Shown in pieces: positions 18,080 through 26,918 of a stretch of DNA of 35,961 nt. Source of the stretch: Formosimonas limnophila (GTDB lineage: Bacteria; Pseudomonadota; Gammaproteobacteria; Burkholderiales; Burkholderiaceae). The DNA is taken from assembly GCF_014652675.1 (NCBI RefSeq), contig NZ_BMZG01000014.1:1-35961 (forward strand), given 5' to 3'. The position numbers and the translations under genes were made by a program. The notes beneath the pieces are model-generated. The model made no database searches. It saw nothing but the letters and a program-made list of their open reading frames with translations, and had not been told where the DNA came from. Position 1 is the first letter of the stretch; each line of letters begins with the position of its first letter.

Positions 18080-20578
18080 TCACACCGTCGGCACATTCCA
18101 AATCTCTTGTGCATACTCGCGAATCGTGCGGTCGGATGAGAACCAACCCATACGCGCGGTGTTGAGCACCGCTTTGGTCATCCATGCATCTTGATCATGC
18201 CAAAGCGCGTCCATTTCACGTTGAGCGGCAGTGTAGGCTTCAAAATCAGCGGCGACGAGGAAGTGGTCAGAGTTCCACAGCGAGTCCACGAGTCCCGCAT
18301 AGCGATTTTTGTCGGATGGTGAAAAGATTCCGCTGGCGATGCCGTCAAGCACTTCTTTCAAAGCAGGAATGCCTTCAATGGTGGCGCGTGGGTTGTAGCC
18401 TTTAATGCGTAAGGCTTCGACCTCTTGGGCGGTCATGCCAAAAATCTTGATGTTGTCAGCACCAACGTGTTCGAGCATTTCGACATTTGCACCATCGAGC
18501 GTACCGATGGTGAGTGCGCCGCTCAAACCGAACTTCATGTTGCCAGTGCCTGAAGCCTCCAAACCAGCTGTAGAGATTTGCTCGGACAAATCAGCGGCGG
18601 GCATGATGACTTCTGCGGCTGAGACGTTGTAGTTGGGGATAAACACGACCTTGAGCAAATCGCGTACAGCAGAATCGTTATTCACCACATTACCCACGTC
18701 ATTGATGAGGCGGATAATGGATTTGGCTTGCCAGTAACTGGCGGCGGCTTTGCCTGCGAACACTTTCACGCGCGGCGCCCAATTTTTATGCGGGTTGGCA
18801 CGGATCGCGTTGTACAACGCGATGGTTTCGAGGATGTTCAGGTGCTGGCGTTTGTATTCGTGCATGCGTTTGACTTGGATGTCAAACATGGCGGTCGGGT
18901 CAACCTTAACTCCAGTGCGTTCGTGAATCAGATGCGCAAGGCGTGTTTTGTTCTCCAATTTGACCGCAGCAAACTTCGCACGGAATGCAGGGTTTTGGGC
19001 AAATGGCTCCAAGTCACGCAATTTTTCAGTGTTGTCCATAAAGCCGTCACCGATGGTGTCGCGCAGGAGCTGCGTCAAACCGGGGTTGGCTTGCATGAGC
19101 CAGCGGCGTGGGGTGACGCCATTAGTTTTATTGGTGATGCGGTCAGGGAATACTTGGTGTAGTTCTTTGAATACCGTGACTTTCATCAAGTCGGAGTGTA
19201 ATCCTGCAACGCCATTGACCTTGTGTGCACCAACAAACGACAAGTTACCCATGCGAACACGACGGCCGCCATGCTCATCAATCAACGAGACTTTTTCTAA
19301 AATCTCCTCGCTGTGGCCAGCGGTTTTCACATCAGTGAGCAGACGCGCGTTGATGGTGTAGATGATTTGCATGTGGCGTGGCAACATGCGCTCTACCAAA
19401 TTGACAGGCCATGTTTCCAATGCTTCAGGCAGCAAGGTGTGATTGGTGTAGGAGAGCACCGCTTGGGTCTTCGTCCATGCTTCATCCCATTTGAGGTTGT
19501 GCTGATCAACGAGCAAACGCATCAACTCAGCCACAGCCAACGCAGGATGGGTGTCGTTCATCTGCACCGCGACTTTGTCAGCGAGGTTGTCGAGCGTGTC
19601 GTATTGTTGTAAATGGCGACGCAAAATATCCTGCAACGACGCCGAAGTGAAGAAAAACTCCTGACGCAAGCGCAGCTCTTGGCCAGCCTCAGACGAATCC
19701 GCTGGGTACAACACACGAGAAATACTTTTCGCACGGTTACTCTCAGACAGCGCACCCATGTGGTCGCCACTGTTGAATAAGTCAAGTTTAATCGGGCTGG
19801 TCGGACGCGCGCGCCACAAACGCAGTGTATTGACCTTTTCACCGCGCCAACCGACAACGGGTGTGTCGTAGGCTGTTGCCATCACGGTTTCTTGTGGTTT
19901 CCAGCTTGACGTGGTTGCGCCATCCCAGTCTTTGGTCACTTCAACGCTGCCGCCAAAGCCGATGGTGTAAGCCGCTTCCCGACGCGGGAACTCCCATGGG
20001 TCACCAAACGCTAGCCAGTTTTCTGGATATTCAACTTGCGCACCATCTTCAATCGCTTGGCGAAACAAACCATTGTCGTAGCGAATGCCATAACCATAAG
20101 CAGGCACACCCACGGTGGCCATTGACTCCATGAAGCAAGCGGCCAAGCGACCTAAGCCGCCATTACCCAATGCTGCATCAGGCTCAAGCTCACGAATGAA
20201 ATCAATGTCTACGTCCAATTCTGACAACGCTTGCGTGATGCCGCTGGTCAACTCCAAATTATTCATCGCATCACGAAACAGTCGGCCAATCAAAAACTCC
20301 AATGAGAGATAATAAACGCGCTTTTTCTCCGCACGGTAATTCTCACGCGTACTCGCCATCCATCTGTCCACGATATGGTCGCGTACGACCAGAATCGTGG
20401 CGGTCAGCCAGTCGCTGCTGTTCGCCACCACAGGGTCTTTGCCCACGGCATAGGCGAGCTTCGCCAAAATTTCGGTTTTTAAATGTGCGGGGTCGTTTTC
20501 ACGTTCGGCGGGCTTTAAGTCAGCCCAGGCTTGATTCAAATCCATAGCAGAAGTTACGCCACTGGTTGTGTCGGTCAT
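18080..20578 (-). CDS. glgP: Glycogen phosphorylase GlgP
   Basis: A GT35 enzyme that releases glucose-1-phosphate from glycogen chain ends using pyridoxal phosphate. The PLP lysine is Lys682 in EASGTGNMKF, followed by the GALTIGTLDGANVEM signature. Other landmarks are YYLSLEFLIGR, NDTHPALAV, VKRMHEYKRQHLN and KTNGVTPRRWL. The frame is open to 20746, but I place the start at ATG 20578 (832 aa). AGAGGA lies just upstream, a good promoter sits at 20649-20677 inside the longer frame, and the extra 56 residues look unlike the family. It is the first gene of the glycogen cluster. Confidence 0.95.
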   Translation of the reverse strand: MTDTTSGVTSAMDLNQAWADLKPAERENDPAHLKTEILAKLAYAVGKDPVVANSSDWLTATILVVRDHIVDRWMASTRENYRAEKKRVYYLSLEFLIGRLFRDAMNNLELTSGITQALSELDVDIDFIRELEPDAALGNGGLGRLAACFMESMATVGVPAYGYGIRYDNGLFRQAIEDGAQVEYPENWLAFGDPWEFPRREAAYTIGFGGSVEVTKDWDGATTSSWKPQETVMATAYDTPVVGWRGEKVNTLRLWRARPTSPIKLDLFNSGDHMGALSESNRAKSISRVLYPADSSEAGQELRLRQEFFFTSASLQDILRRHLQQYDTLDNLADKVAVQMNDTHPALAVAELMRLLVDQHNLKWDEAWTKTQAVLSYTNHTLLPEALETWPVNLVERMLPRHMQIIYTINARLLTDVKTAGHSEEILEKVSLIDEHGGRRVRMGNLSFVGAHKVNGVAGLHSDLMKVTVFKELHQVFPDRITNKTNGVTPRRWLMQANPGLTQLLRDTIGDGFMDNTEKLRDLEPFAQNPAFRAKFAAVKLENKTRLAHLIHERTGVKVDPTAMFDIQVKRMHEYKRQHLNILETIALYNAIRANPHKNWAPRVKVFAGKAAASYWQAKSIIRLINDVGNVVNNDSAVRDLLKVVFIPNYNVSAAEVIMPAADLSEQISTAGLEASGTGNMKFGLSGALTIGTLDGANVEMLEHVGADNIKIFGMTAQEVEALRIKGYNPRATIEGIPALKEVLDGIASGIFSPSDKNRYAGLVDSLWNSDHFLVAADFEAYTAAQREMDALWHDQDAWMTKAVLNTARMGWFSSDRTIREYAQEIWNVPTV

Positions 20579-20648
20579 CTCAGTCCTCTTTCTCTTTTGT
20601 TCATCTAATAATAATCGGCCAAGTTTGTTGGCGCAATGTTTGTGCCGC

Positions 20649-20677
20649 ATTATAAGAGCAGGCGAATGGCAAAACAA
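20649..20677 (-). promoter_or_regulatory. Sigma70-type promoter for the glycogen cluster
   Basis: On the minus strand the -35 is TTGTTT (20672-20677), the spacer is 17 nt and the -10 is a perfect TATAAT (20649-20654). The predicted transcription start near 20642 gives a ~64-nt leader before the glgP ATG at 20578. Confidence 0.65.
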
Positions 20678-20782
20678 CCGAATAGTCAGGTGATTGCAGA
20701 ACTGGTCATGCACGATTTTGGTGCGGTCACATGATTTTAAATGCATGCATCAATTCCCTTGAACCACCAATCAGTTGATGAA

Positions 20783-20817
20783 TGTCAATTGACAAAGCCC
20801 AGTGAGCTATATACGCT
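20783..20817 (+). promoter_or_regulatory. Promoter for the yjdJ-yjdI pair overlapping a 12-bp palindrome
   Basis: A perfect -35 TTGACA (20789-20794), a 17-nt spacer and a modest -10, TACGCT (20812-20817), ending 32 nt before the ATG at 20850. The -35 is the right half of a perfect palindrome, TGTCAATTGACA (20783-20794). That is a plausible operator whose occupation would block RNA polymerase. Confidence 0.45.
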
Positions 20818-20849
20818 AACAGTAAAGCCAACTAATCTAAGGAATACAT

Positions 20850-21127
20850 ATGAACATTAAACACACCGATGATGGCTTCAAAGGCAAGTTTTTCGTCGAA
20901 CAAGACCACCGCGAACTCGCTGAAATGACCTACGTTTGGGTGGGTAATGAAAATTCATCATTGACCACACCGAAGTATCCGATGAACTCCGAGGCCAAGG
21001 CGCAGACAAGTAACTCGTCGCAGCCGCCGTTTCATTCGCTCGCGAAAAAAGCCTAAAAATCATCCCTCTGTGCCCATTTACCAAAAGTGTGTTTGACAAA
21101 ACGCCTGAGTACGGAGATGTTCTATAA
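20850..21127 (+). pseudogene. GNAT-family acetyltransferase, YjdJ-like, broken by a frameshift and a stop
   Basis: The frame opens well (AAGGA then ATG) with MNIKHTDDGFKGKFFVEQDH and ELAEMTYVWVGNE. Family sequence then continues one frame back: FIIDHTEVSDELRGQG, then LVAAAVSFAREKSLKIIPLC and PFTKSVFDKTPEYGDVL up to TAA 21125-21127. A single missing A in the run near 20949 would explain the shift. In the second frame a TAA replaces the expected Gln codon of GKQLV (about 21018-21020). Two independent lesions make a sequencing error less likely. In E. coli yjdJ is next to yjdI, as here, where the yjdI-type neighbour is intact. The acetyl-CoA loop region (RGQGxGK) is where the stop falls. Confidence 0.85.
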
Positions 21128-21206
21128 AACTTTTGAGCCGAACAGCGCCAATGCCACCAACCCAGCAAGGGTTTTAACCAAACGACCGTAAAAATAGGAG
21201 CACACC

Positions 21207-21419
21207 ATGACCACCAAAGAATACACCAACGGCGACGTCACCATAATCTGGCAACCCGAGAAATGCCAACACGCCGCTGAATGCGTGAAAAACTTGCCAC
21301 AAGTATTCCACCCCAAAGAAAAACCATGGATACAATCCCAGAACGCCAGCTCGGCCGAAATCGTCGAAACCGTCGGCAAATGTCCGTCGGGCGCTTTGAC
21401 AATCAAGTCAAAATCCTAA
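21207..21419 (+). CDS. yjdI: Small 4Fe-4S mono-cluster ferredoxin-like protein, YjdI family
   Basis: A 70-aa cytoplasmic protein of the divergent 4Fe-4S mono-cluster family (Fer4_19). The cysteine pattern is CQHAAEC near residues 20-26 and KCPSGAL near 59-65, with the aromatic spacer VFHPKEKPWI that is typical of YjdI. TAGGAG lies 8 nt before the ATG. It follows the broken yjdJ-like gene by about 80 nt and is probably read from the same promoter. The exact biochemical role of YjdI proteins is not established. Confidence 0.88.
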   Translation: MTTKEYTNGDVTIIWQPEKCQHAAECVKNLPQVFHPKEKPWIQSQNASSAEIVETVGKCPSGALTIKSKS

Positions 21420-21521
21420 AAGTCCTCACGTCGCTCGATACAGTCAAGTAACATTTCAAACCACCCCAGTCGCTGTTTCAGTTAAAATTCGCTTCACGAT
21501 TAACGAAACAAACAATGCACC

Positions 21522-22307
21522 ATGACCACACGCATCATCACGGCGAACCTGAACGGCATTCGCGCAGCCCAGCGCAAGGGGTTTTTTGACTGGGTACCCA
21601 CACAAAACGCTGACTTTTTGTGCGTACAGGAGTTAAAGGCGCAGGCCGCCGACATGACTGATGAAATGCTTAACCCCGCTGGATTGAAGGGGTACTTTCA
21701 GTATGCCCAAAAAAAAGGTTATAGCGGTGTGGGTTTATACACGCGCCATACACCCGATGAAGTGATGATAGGTTTTGATGGTGGTGGCGAGTTTGACAAT
21801 GAGGGGCGCTACGTCGAAGCGCGCTTTGGCCATCTTTCTGTTGTTAGTGTTTATTTCACGTCAGGTTCGAACGATGAGCCTGCCAAGCAAGCCTCTAAAT
21901 TTCGCTTTCTTGCCCAATTTCTCCCACATATTTTGTCTCTCAAAGCCCAAGGTCGCCAACTTATCGTCTGCGGTGACGTGAACATCGCGCACAACGAAAT
22001 TGACCTGAAAAACTGGAAAGGCAATTTGAAGAATTCGGGATTTTTACCCGAAGAGCGTGCTTGGTTGACACAACTGCTCGCAGAAGCGGAACTTAAAGAC
22101 GTTTATCGCACATTGCACCCCAACACCGAGCAATACACATGGTGGAGCAATCGAGGCCAAGCCCGCGCGAACAACGTCGGTTGGCGCATTGATTACCAGC
22201 TTGCGTCACACGCCATCGCCGACAAAGCGAAAAACACCTCAGTCTACCGTGATGTCATGTTCTCAGACCACGCACCCGTCATTGTGGATTATGACATGAC
22301 CCTTTAA
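21522..22307 (+). CDS. xth: Exodeoxyribonuclease III (AP endonuclease)
   Basis: A DNA-repair enzyme of the ExoIII / endonuclease-exonuclease-phosphatase fold that cleaves abasic sites and trims 3' ends. At 261 aa it is the normal size. Motifs in order: NLNGIRAAQRKGFFDW, CVQELKAQ (metal-binding Glu), YSGVGLYTR, CGDVNIAHNEIDLKNWK (catalytic Asp and Asn), WWSNRGQARANNVGWRIDY and FSDHAPVIVDY (Asp-His). The ribosome site upstream is weak, but the ATG begins exactly at the conserved N-terminus. It appears to be a separate unit from yjdI, about 100 nt upstream. Confidence 0.95.
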   Translation: MTTRIITANLNGIRAAQRKGFFDWVPTQNADFLCVQELKAQAADMTDEMLNPAGLKGYFQYAQKKGYSGVGLYTRHTPDEVMIGFDGGGEFDNEGRYVEARFGHLSVVSVYFTSGSNDEPAKQASKFRFLAQFLPHILSLKAQGRQLIVCGDVNIAHNEIDLKNWKGNLKNSGFLPEERAWLTQLLAEAELKDVYRTLHPNTEQYTWWSNRGQARANNVGWRIDYQLASHAIADKAKNTSVYRDVMFSDHAPVIVDYDMTL

Positions 22308-22459
22308 TCATTCAGCGTAGGATGGCGAGCCACGCACAGAGCGTACATGACTTAAAAACAGCACAATCAAAAAGTGTTCTACACAAGTCATCTGTGATGC
22401 CACAACCATCCAAAAAAATGCACCTTTGATTTTCACCCTTTCCTTCACTTAAGAGCCTC

Positions 22460-24205
22460 ATGAATTTATCCAGCTTAGCGGCACCACTAAATACACGCAT
22501 CTGGCGTTTGACCAGTTTGTTGATTTTGGGCTTCGCCTCAGGTCTTCCCTTAGCCTTGACGGGGCAAGCGCTACAGGCTTGGTTGACGACGGCAGGGTTG
22601 TCTGTGGCAGCGATTGGGATCTTCAGTTTGGTGACGCAACCTTATGCCTATAAATTCATTTGGGCGCCGTTAATGGATCGATTTGAGCCACCTTTGCTGG
22701 GGCGGCGGCGTGGCTGGCTGGTGATGATGCAACTGCTGCTGGCCTTAATTATTTTCCTGATGTCACAGCTTGATCCTGTCGCAAATACCTTAGAGTTTTC
22801 GCTCATGGCTGTGGCTGTGGCATTTTTGTCTTCATCACAAGACATTGTGATTGATGCGTATCGCACCGACATCGCACCTAAAGAAGAGCGTGGTTTGTCG
22901 GCCAGTTTGGGGGTTTTCGGTTATCGCATCGGTATGATTGTTTCTGGTGGGATTTCATTTATTTTGGCGGATGCATGGGGTTGGGGCGCGGTGTATCGAC
23001 TGATGGCGATGGTCATGGTTGGCTTGGCCGTATTTTCAATTTTTACGCCGCTGATTCCTGACGATGAGAAACAACCCCAACGTCAGCGTGACTTTGGTCG
23101 TTTTGTTTTGATGGCCACAGCGGCTGGACTGGGGTTTTATATGGTTCGCTGGCTGCTCGTTCAGTGGGTGTTTCCTGCACCCGATAGTTTGGGCATGTTG
23201 CGTCCTGTGATGCTTGGTTTGATTCCTTTGGCAGGCGCACTGCTTGCTTCTGTGTCTATGGGTAATGCACTGAAATTTGAAGCACGTGAAGATGTGAATG
23301 GCTTTATTTACATGTTGTTTGGTGTGCTCATCGGTTACTACATTGGTGATGCGTTGGCACAATGGCTTAATCCTTGGATGACGGTACAGTTTACCGAGGC
23401 GGGGTTGGCGGTGGCTTTTGTGCCCAAATGGGTTAGTTTGGCTGAAACCTTAATTATTTTGACATTTGCGCTACCGGGTGCTTACTGGGGCGCGCGTTTG
23501 GCTCGGTTTCAGTTATTACTCACGCCGTTGCGTCATTACTTTGACCGTGATGCGGCATGGTTGTTTTTATGGTTGATTATTTTTTATAAGCTGGGCGATG
23601 CGTTTGCGGGGAATTTGACCACGACATTTTTACTCAAGGGTGTGCAGTTTTCACAAACCGAAGTCGGATTGGTCAATAAAATGTTTGGCATGTTTGCCAC
23701 CATCGGCGGTGCATTGCTCGGCGGTGCGTTGATGCTGCGTTTGGGTTTGTTTCGCTCGTTGGTGCTGTTTGGGTTGTTGCAAGCGGCGTCGAATTTGGGG
23801 TTTTGGGTATTGGCCGAGTACGGTAAAGATGCTTGGGGGCACTTCACGTTGGCGACAGGCTCGGTGACCCAGGTACTGACAGGCAGTCAGGCCAGTGGTG
23901 CAGACGTGGTGGTTGACTGGTTATTGTTGTTTGTGGTGTGCTTTGAGAACATCACGGGCGGCATGGGTACCGCTGCATTTGTCGCGTTGTTGATGGGGCT
24001 GTCAAGCAGCGGCCATAGTTTGGTTCACTATGCTCTGCTCTCGGCTTTTGCGACATTGGGGCGGATTTATGTCGGACCAATTTCTGGGGTGCTGTCCGAG
24101 ACCATTGGTTGGCCACATTTCTTTATTTTTGCCACTGTGATGGCGATACCTGGATTGTGGTTGCTCATCCACATGAAAACGCGCATACGGCAACTGGCAG
24201 ATTAA
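22460..24205 (+). CDS. ampG: AmpG-type major facilitator permease (muropeptide transporter)
   Basis: A 581-aa inner-membrane MFS protein with a dozen or more hydrophobic segments. The AmpG signature is clear: GFASGLPLALTGQALQAWL, then PYAYKFIWAPLMDRF and GRRRGWLVMMQ, DIVIDAYRTDIAPKEERG, and ENITGGMGTAAFVALLMGL near the C-terminus. AmpG imports anhydromuropeptides for cell-wall recycling and, where AmpC is present, for beta-lactamase induction. It is longer than E. coli AmpG because of a middle insertion (about residues 215-330) with additional hydrophobic segments, as often seen in betaproteobacterial AmpG. AAGAG precedes the ATG. Confidence 0.9.
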   Translation: MNLSSLAAPLNTRIWRLTSLLILGFASGLPLALTGQALQAWLTTAGLSVAAIGIFSLVTQPYAYKFIWAPLMDRFEPPLLGRRRGWLVMMQLLLALIIFLMSQLDPVANTLEFSLMAVAVAFLSSSQDIVIDAYRTDIAPKEERGLSASLGVFGYRIGMIVSGGISFILADAWGWGAVYRLMAMVMVGLAVFSIFTPLIPDDEKQPQRQRDFGRFVLMATAAGLGFYMVRWLLVQWVFPAPDSLGMLRPVMLGLIPLAGALLASVSMGNALKFEAREDVNGFIYMLFGVLIGYYIGDALAQWLNPWMTVQFTEAGLAVAFVPKWVSLAETLIILTFALPGAYWGARLARFQLLLTPLRHYFDRDAAWLFLWLIIFYKLGDAFAGNLTTTFLLKGVQFSQTEVGLVNKMFGMFATIGGALLGGALMLRLGLFRSLVLFGLLQAASNLGFWVLAEYGKDAWGHFTLATGSVTQVLTGSQASGADVVVDWLLLFVVCFENITGGMGTAAFVALLMGLSSSGHSLVHYALLSAFATLGRIYVGPISGVLSETIGWPHFFIFATVMAIPGLWLLIHMKTRIRQLAD

Positions 24206-24217
24206 CCGCTCATAGAT

Positions 24218-24251
24218 AAAACCCCCGTGCTTGAATGAGTGCGGGGGTTTT
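24218..24251 (+). terminator. Bidirectional rho-independent terminator between ampG and coaX
   Basis: Stem AAAACCCCCG / CGGGGGTTTT (24218-24227 and 24242-24251). It has an A-run on the left and a T-run on the right, so it can stop transcription from both ampG and the convergent coaX. Confidence 0.85.
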
Positions 24252-24338
24252 GCATGATGTCTTGTGTTGGCAAATATTAGAAAAAATAAAGCTGTTGTAA
24301 GTTTATAAAGTCTGTTGGCAATAAGAGTACTGGGGTTA

Positions 24339-25112
24339 CTACAGTTTGTCTTGCTCGGAAAGCTGCACGGTTTTTAAACCCAACAAACACAGCGATGGGA
24401 TGATTTGAACGCTGTGTGTGCGTGATAAGTCGCGAGCCAAATCGTCCGAATGACCACCGCATAGAATGATGTCGCAGTCATCAGGCATGTAGCGTGCTGC
24501 AAATTCATGTGCCGCGCCGACGCTGGCAAGGTGCGCGGCGGTGGCGAGTGCGTCGGTGGTGTTGGATGGTGCGCGCTCGAGAGTGATTTGACCACCCTCA
24601 AGAGGGAGCTTTGCTGTGTATTCATGAAGGCTTTTTCGCATCAGATCCACGCTGGGCAAAATCAAGCCGCCAATGTGTTGTCCGCCAGTGAGCACGCCAT
24701 CAATGGTGGTGGCCGTGCCTGCGCTGATAACGAGGTGATTTTTATCGGCTGCTAAACTTTGTGCGCCGAGTAGTTGAGCATATCGGTCTGCCCCCATTTG
24801 TGCGGGGTGTTCGTAAGCGAGCTGGAGTGTATGGCGTTGTTTCTGTGCGGTCAGTCTGTGTGTCACGCAGCTGGGGAATAGGCGATGAATTACATCATCA
24901 ATCTGTTGCAAAACATTGATATGGGCAACATTGCTGATGTAGCAGCTTTTTGCAAATGGAGCTTTAGCCCATGCGTTCTGTAGCTCATCGAGCCAATGTG
25001 TATCGTGATGACTCAATGCCGATGGGGTGGTGTTTGCGGTCAGTGGTTGCGCCTCTGTCTCGAAATGCCACTTGATGCGGGTGTTGCCAATGTCTATAAA
25101 TAAGATGGTCAT
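24339..25112 (-). CDS. coaX: Type III pantothenate kinase CoaX
   Basis: Phosphorylates pantothenate in the first step of coenzyme A synthesis. It is homologous to Bordetella Baf. At 257 aa it has the family motifs FIDIGNTRIKWHF (phosphate-binding), MGADRYAQLLGA (pantothenate site), ISAGTATTIDGV and GGLILPSVDLMRKSLHEYT. The start codon overlaps the birA stop as ATGA, implying translational coupling. A convergent terminator lies downstream. Confidence 0.95.
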   Translation of the reverse strand: MTILFIDIGNTRIKWHFETEAQPLTANTTPSALSHHDTHWLDELQNAWAKAPFAKSCYISNVAHINVLQQIDDVIHRLFPSCVTHRLTAQKQRHTLQLAYEHPAQMGADRYAQLLGAQSLAADKNHLVISAGTATTIDGVLTGGQHIGGLILPSVDLMRKSLHEYTAKLPLEGGQITLERAPSNTTDALATAAHLASVGAAHEFAARYMPDDCDIILCGGHSDDLARDLSRTHSVQIIPSLCLLGLKTVQLSEQDKL

Positions 25113-25948
25113 GATGAGGTTTTCTCTGGGCGAAGTTGGCCGCTGTGGAAAGATTTTAGGGTGTTGTTGCTAAGTAGTTGATACTCACCTGAGTCATTAA
25201 TGCCCGCACCGATACCCGTATGTTCGTTACCTTGTGCATCTGTGAGCGTCATCGCGTGGTCATACCACAAATCATGTGGGTTCCATTGGTTGGCTAAGCT
25301 GCCTTGGACTGAAATAGTTTCGATGTGCACAAGGATGGTGTCGACCAATTGCATCAGTAGTGCTTCACGTTCGCCTGCTGGCGGGCTCATCCATTTTGAG
25401 GACAGCTGTGCTAATCCAATGGGAACGAAAACCGATGGCGAGATGTTTTGTGGCAAAAGTCGCGCTGCCACATTAATACCGACGCCAACTACCACCCACA
25501 GGGTGTTGGGTTGCGCTGTGGCGGTGCTTTGTACCAATATCCCTGCAAGTTTACCGCGTTGGCCTGTGTCTGGATGGCTGGCAATGACATCGTTGGCCCA
25601 TTTCAGCCGAACATTCAAATCATGCTGTTTAAAAACTTGCGTGAGCGCAAGTCCTATGCGCAAAGACAGTGCAGGTAGGTGAGACGCGTGTAAAAGCAAT
25701 CCTACAGAAAAAATTAAATCGCCTGATTGGCTGACCCACGTTCGCTCAAACTGACCTTTGCCGTGGCTTTGTTGTTCGGTCACAAGCAAAGTGTTGTGCT
25801 GACGTGCGCTGCTGTATAATTGCGCATTGGTTGATTCGCATTGCGCCATGTATTTGATGGCCAATGGCGTGGTGGCTTGACTATTTTTTGTCCACCACTG
25901 TTGGAGGGTGGGCAGCGCAATTGGTGGGTAAGCGATGAGATTTTGCAT
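25109..25948 (-). CDS. birA: Biotin--[acetyl-CoA-carboxylase] ligase BirA (monofunctional)
   Basis: Attaches biotin to the biotin carboxyl carrier protein. The catalytic landmarks are HGKGQFERTWVSQSGDLIFS (the biotinyl-AMP loop, here GKGQFER instead of the usual GRGRRGR), LRLKWANDVIAS, GKLAGILVQS and VGVGINV. No N-terminal helix-turn-helix is present, so it is the ligase-only form and should not repress biotin genes. The frame may also begin at GTG 25954; I prefer ATG 25948. No ribosome site is visible, and a TATAAT lies only about 7 nt upstream, which suggests a leaderless or nearly leaderless mRNA. Confidence 0.93.
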   Translation of the reverse strand: MQNLIAYPPIALPTLQQWWTKNSQATTPLAIKYMAQCESTNAQLYSSARQHNTLLVTEQQSHGKGQFERTWVSQSGDLIFSVGLLLHASHLPALSLRIGLALTQVFKQHDLNVRLKWANDVIASHPDTGQRGKLAGILVQSTATAQPNTLWVVVGVGINVAARLLPQNISPSVFVPIGLAQLSSKWMSPPAGEREALLMQLVDTILVHIETISVQGSLANQWNPHDLWYDHAMTLTDAQGNEHTGIGAGINDSGEYQLLSNNTLKSFHSGQLRPEKTSS

Positions 25949-25954
25949 GAACAC

Positions 25955-25960
25955 ATTATA
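25955..25960 (-). promoter_or_regulatory. TATAAT -10 box directly before birA
   Basis: On the minus strand CTTATATAAT ends next to the GTG/ATG start region of birA. No convincing -35 lies 16-18 nt upstream. If used, transcription would begin at or within a few bases of the ATG at 25948. Confidence 0.35.
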
Positions 25961-25974
25961 TAAGGTATGGCGAC

Positions 25975-26301
25975 ATGAGCGGGCATTTCAAGCATCACAT
26001 CTTTTTTTGTCTCAATGAACGTGGCGCGGATGACCCGCGCGGGGATTGTTCACGTCATGGTGCGGTCAATGGTCAGGCCTATGTTAAAGAGCGAGCCAAC
26101 GAGCTTGGCTTGCTTGGTGCGGGTAAAGTGCGTGTGAATAAGGCGGGCTGTCTTGACCGTTGTGAGCATGGTCCTGTTTGTGTGGTTTATCCTGACAATG
26201 TCTGGTATCAGTTCGTTGATGAGGCCGATTTGGAAGAAATCGTGACCGAGCACTTACAAAATGACCGAATCGTTGAGCGCTTGTTGGTGGATAAAAAATG
26301 A
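25975..26301 (+). CDS. Thioredoxin-like 2Fe-2S ferredoxin
   Basis: A 108-aa protein with the thioredoxin-fold ferredoxin pattern: HIFFCLNERG...GDCSRHG for the first two cysteines, then AGCLDRCEHGPVCVVYP for the others. NVWYQFVDEADLEEIVTEHL matches the C-terminal part of the (2Fe-2S) ferredoxin domain family (COG3411-type). It probably carries electrons in the cytoplasm; the partner is unknown. It is divergent from birA and starts a run of same-strand genes. Its stop overlaps the next start by 4 nt (ATGA), so it is coupled to the hydrolase. Confidence 0.9.
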   Translation: MSGHFKHHIFFCLNERGADDPRGDCSRHGAVNGQAYVKERANELGLLGAGKVRVNKAGCLDRCEHGPVCVVYPDNVWYQFVDEADLEEIVTEHLQNDRIVERLLVDKK

Positions 26302-26918
26302 TGGCAGGCACACAAAAGCGACTCATTAAAGGACTGGTGGGGGACATTGAAATCGCCATCGACTCACCCAATGGTGAGGCGATTGGCTTGGCATTGGTGG
26401 CACACCCGCACCCATTGTTTGGCGGCACGATGGACAACAAAGTCGCTCAAACATTGGCGCGTACCTTGACCGATTTGGGCTACATTGCGGTTCGGCCAAA
26501 CTTTCGTGGTGTTGGCCAGACATCGGGTGAGCATGACCACGGTGTGGCTGAGACGCAAGATTCTTTGCATGTGATTGATTGGATGCGGGCTGAGTTCAGT
26601 GGTTTTTCGTCCTTGGTTTTGGCGGGTTTCTCTTTTGGCTCTTTTGTGCAAAGTTGCGTGGCAAAAGAGTTGGGTTTACGCAATGAGCCCATACAGCGCA
26701 TTGTAATGGTGGGGACTGCCGCTGGTAAATGGGCTGTGGAGTCAGTGCCCGAAGATGCGATTGTGATTCATGGTGAGCGAGATGATGTCATTCCACTGGA
26801 GGCTGTGATGCGTTGGGCAGAACCGCAAAAGTTGCCCGTAACGGTTATTCCAGGTGCAGGTCACTTCTTTCACGGTGATTTGCATGTGCTCAAAAACATC
26901 ATTCGACAGCAGTGGTAA
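26298..26918 (+). CDS. Alpha/beta hydrolase (COG2945-type)
   Basis: A 206-aa compact alpha/beta hydrolase. The nucleophile elbow is GFSFGS (Ser112), the acid lies in HGERDDVIP (Asp162 or Asp163) and the histidine in GAGHFFHGD (His189). The oxyanion-region motif AHPHPLFGGTMDNKV and RPNFRGVGQTSGEHD are hallmarks of this small family. The substrate is unknown. It overlaps the ferredoxin gene by 4 nt and is followed after 22 nt by the CobW-like gene. An alternative start is the second ATG at 26301. Confidence 0.9.
   Translation: MMAGTQKRLIKGLVGDIEIAIDSPNGEAIGLALVAHPHPLFGGTMDNKVAQTLARTLTDLGYIAVRPNFRGVGQTSGEHDHGVAETQDSLHVIDWMRAEFSGFSSLVLAGFSFGSFVQSCVAKELGLRNEPIQRIVMVGTAAGKWAVESVPEDAIVIHGERDDVIPLEAVMRWAEPQKLPVTVIPGAGHFFHGDLHVLKNIIRQQW

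Noticed and set aside
20579-20746. 56-residue N-terminal extension of glgP
   Set aside because: It contains the predicted promoter (TATAAT at 20649-20654), has no family similarity, and a good ribosome site serves ATG 20578.
20741-20750. Palindrome ATGCATGCAT as an operator
   Set aside because: Simple alternating sequence that occurs by chance and is not placed at a promoter element.
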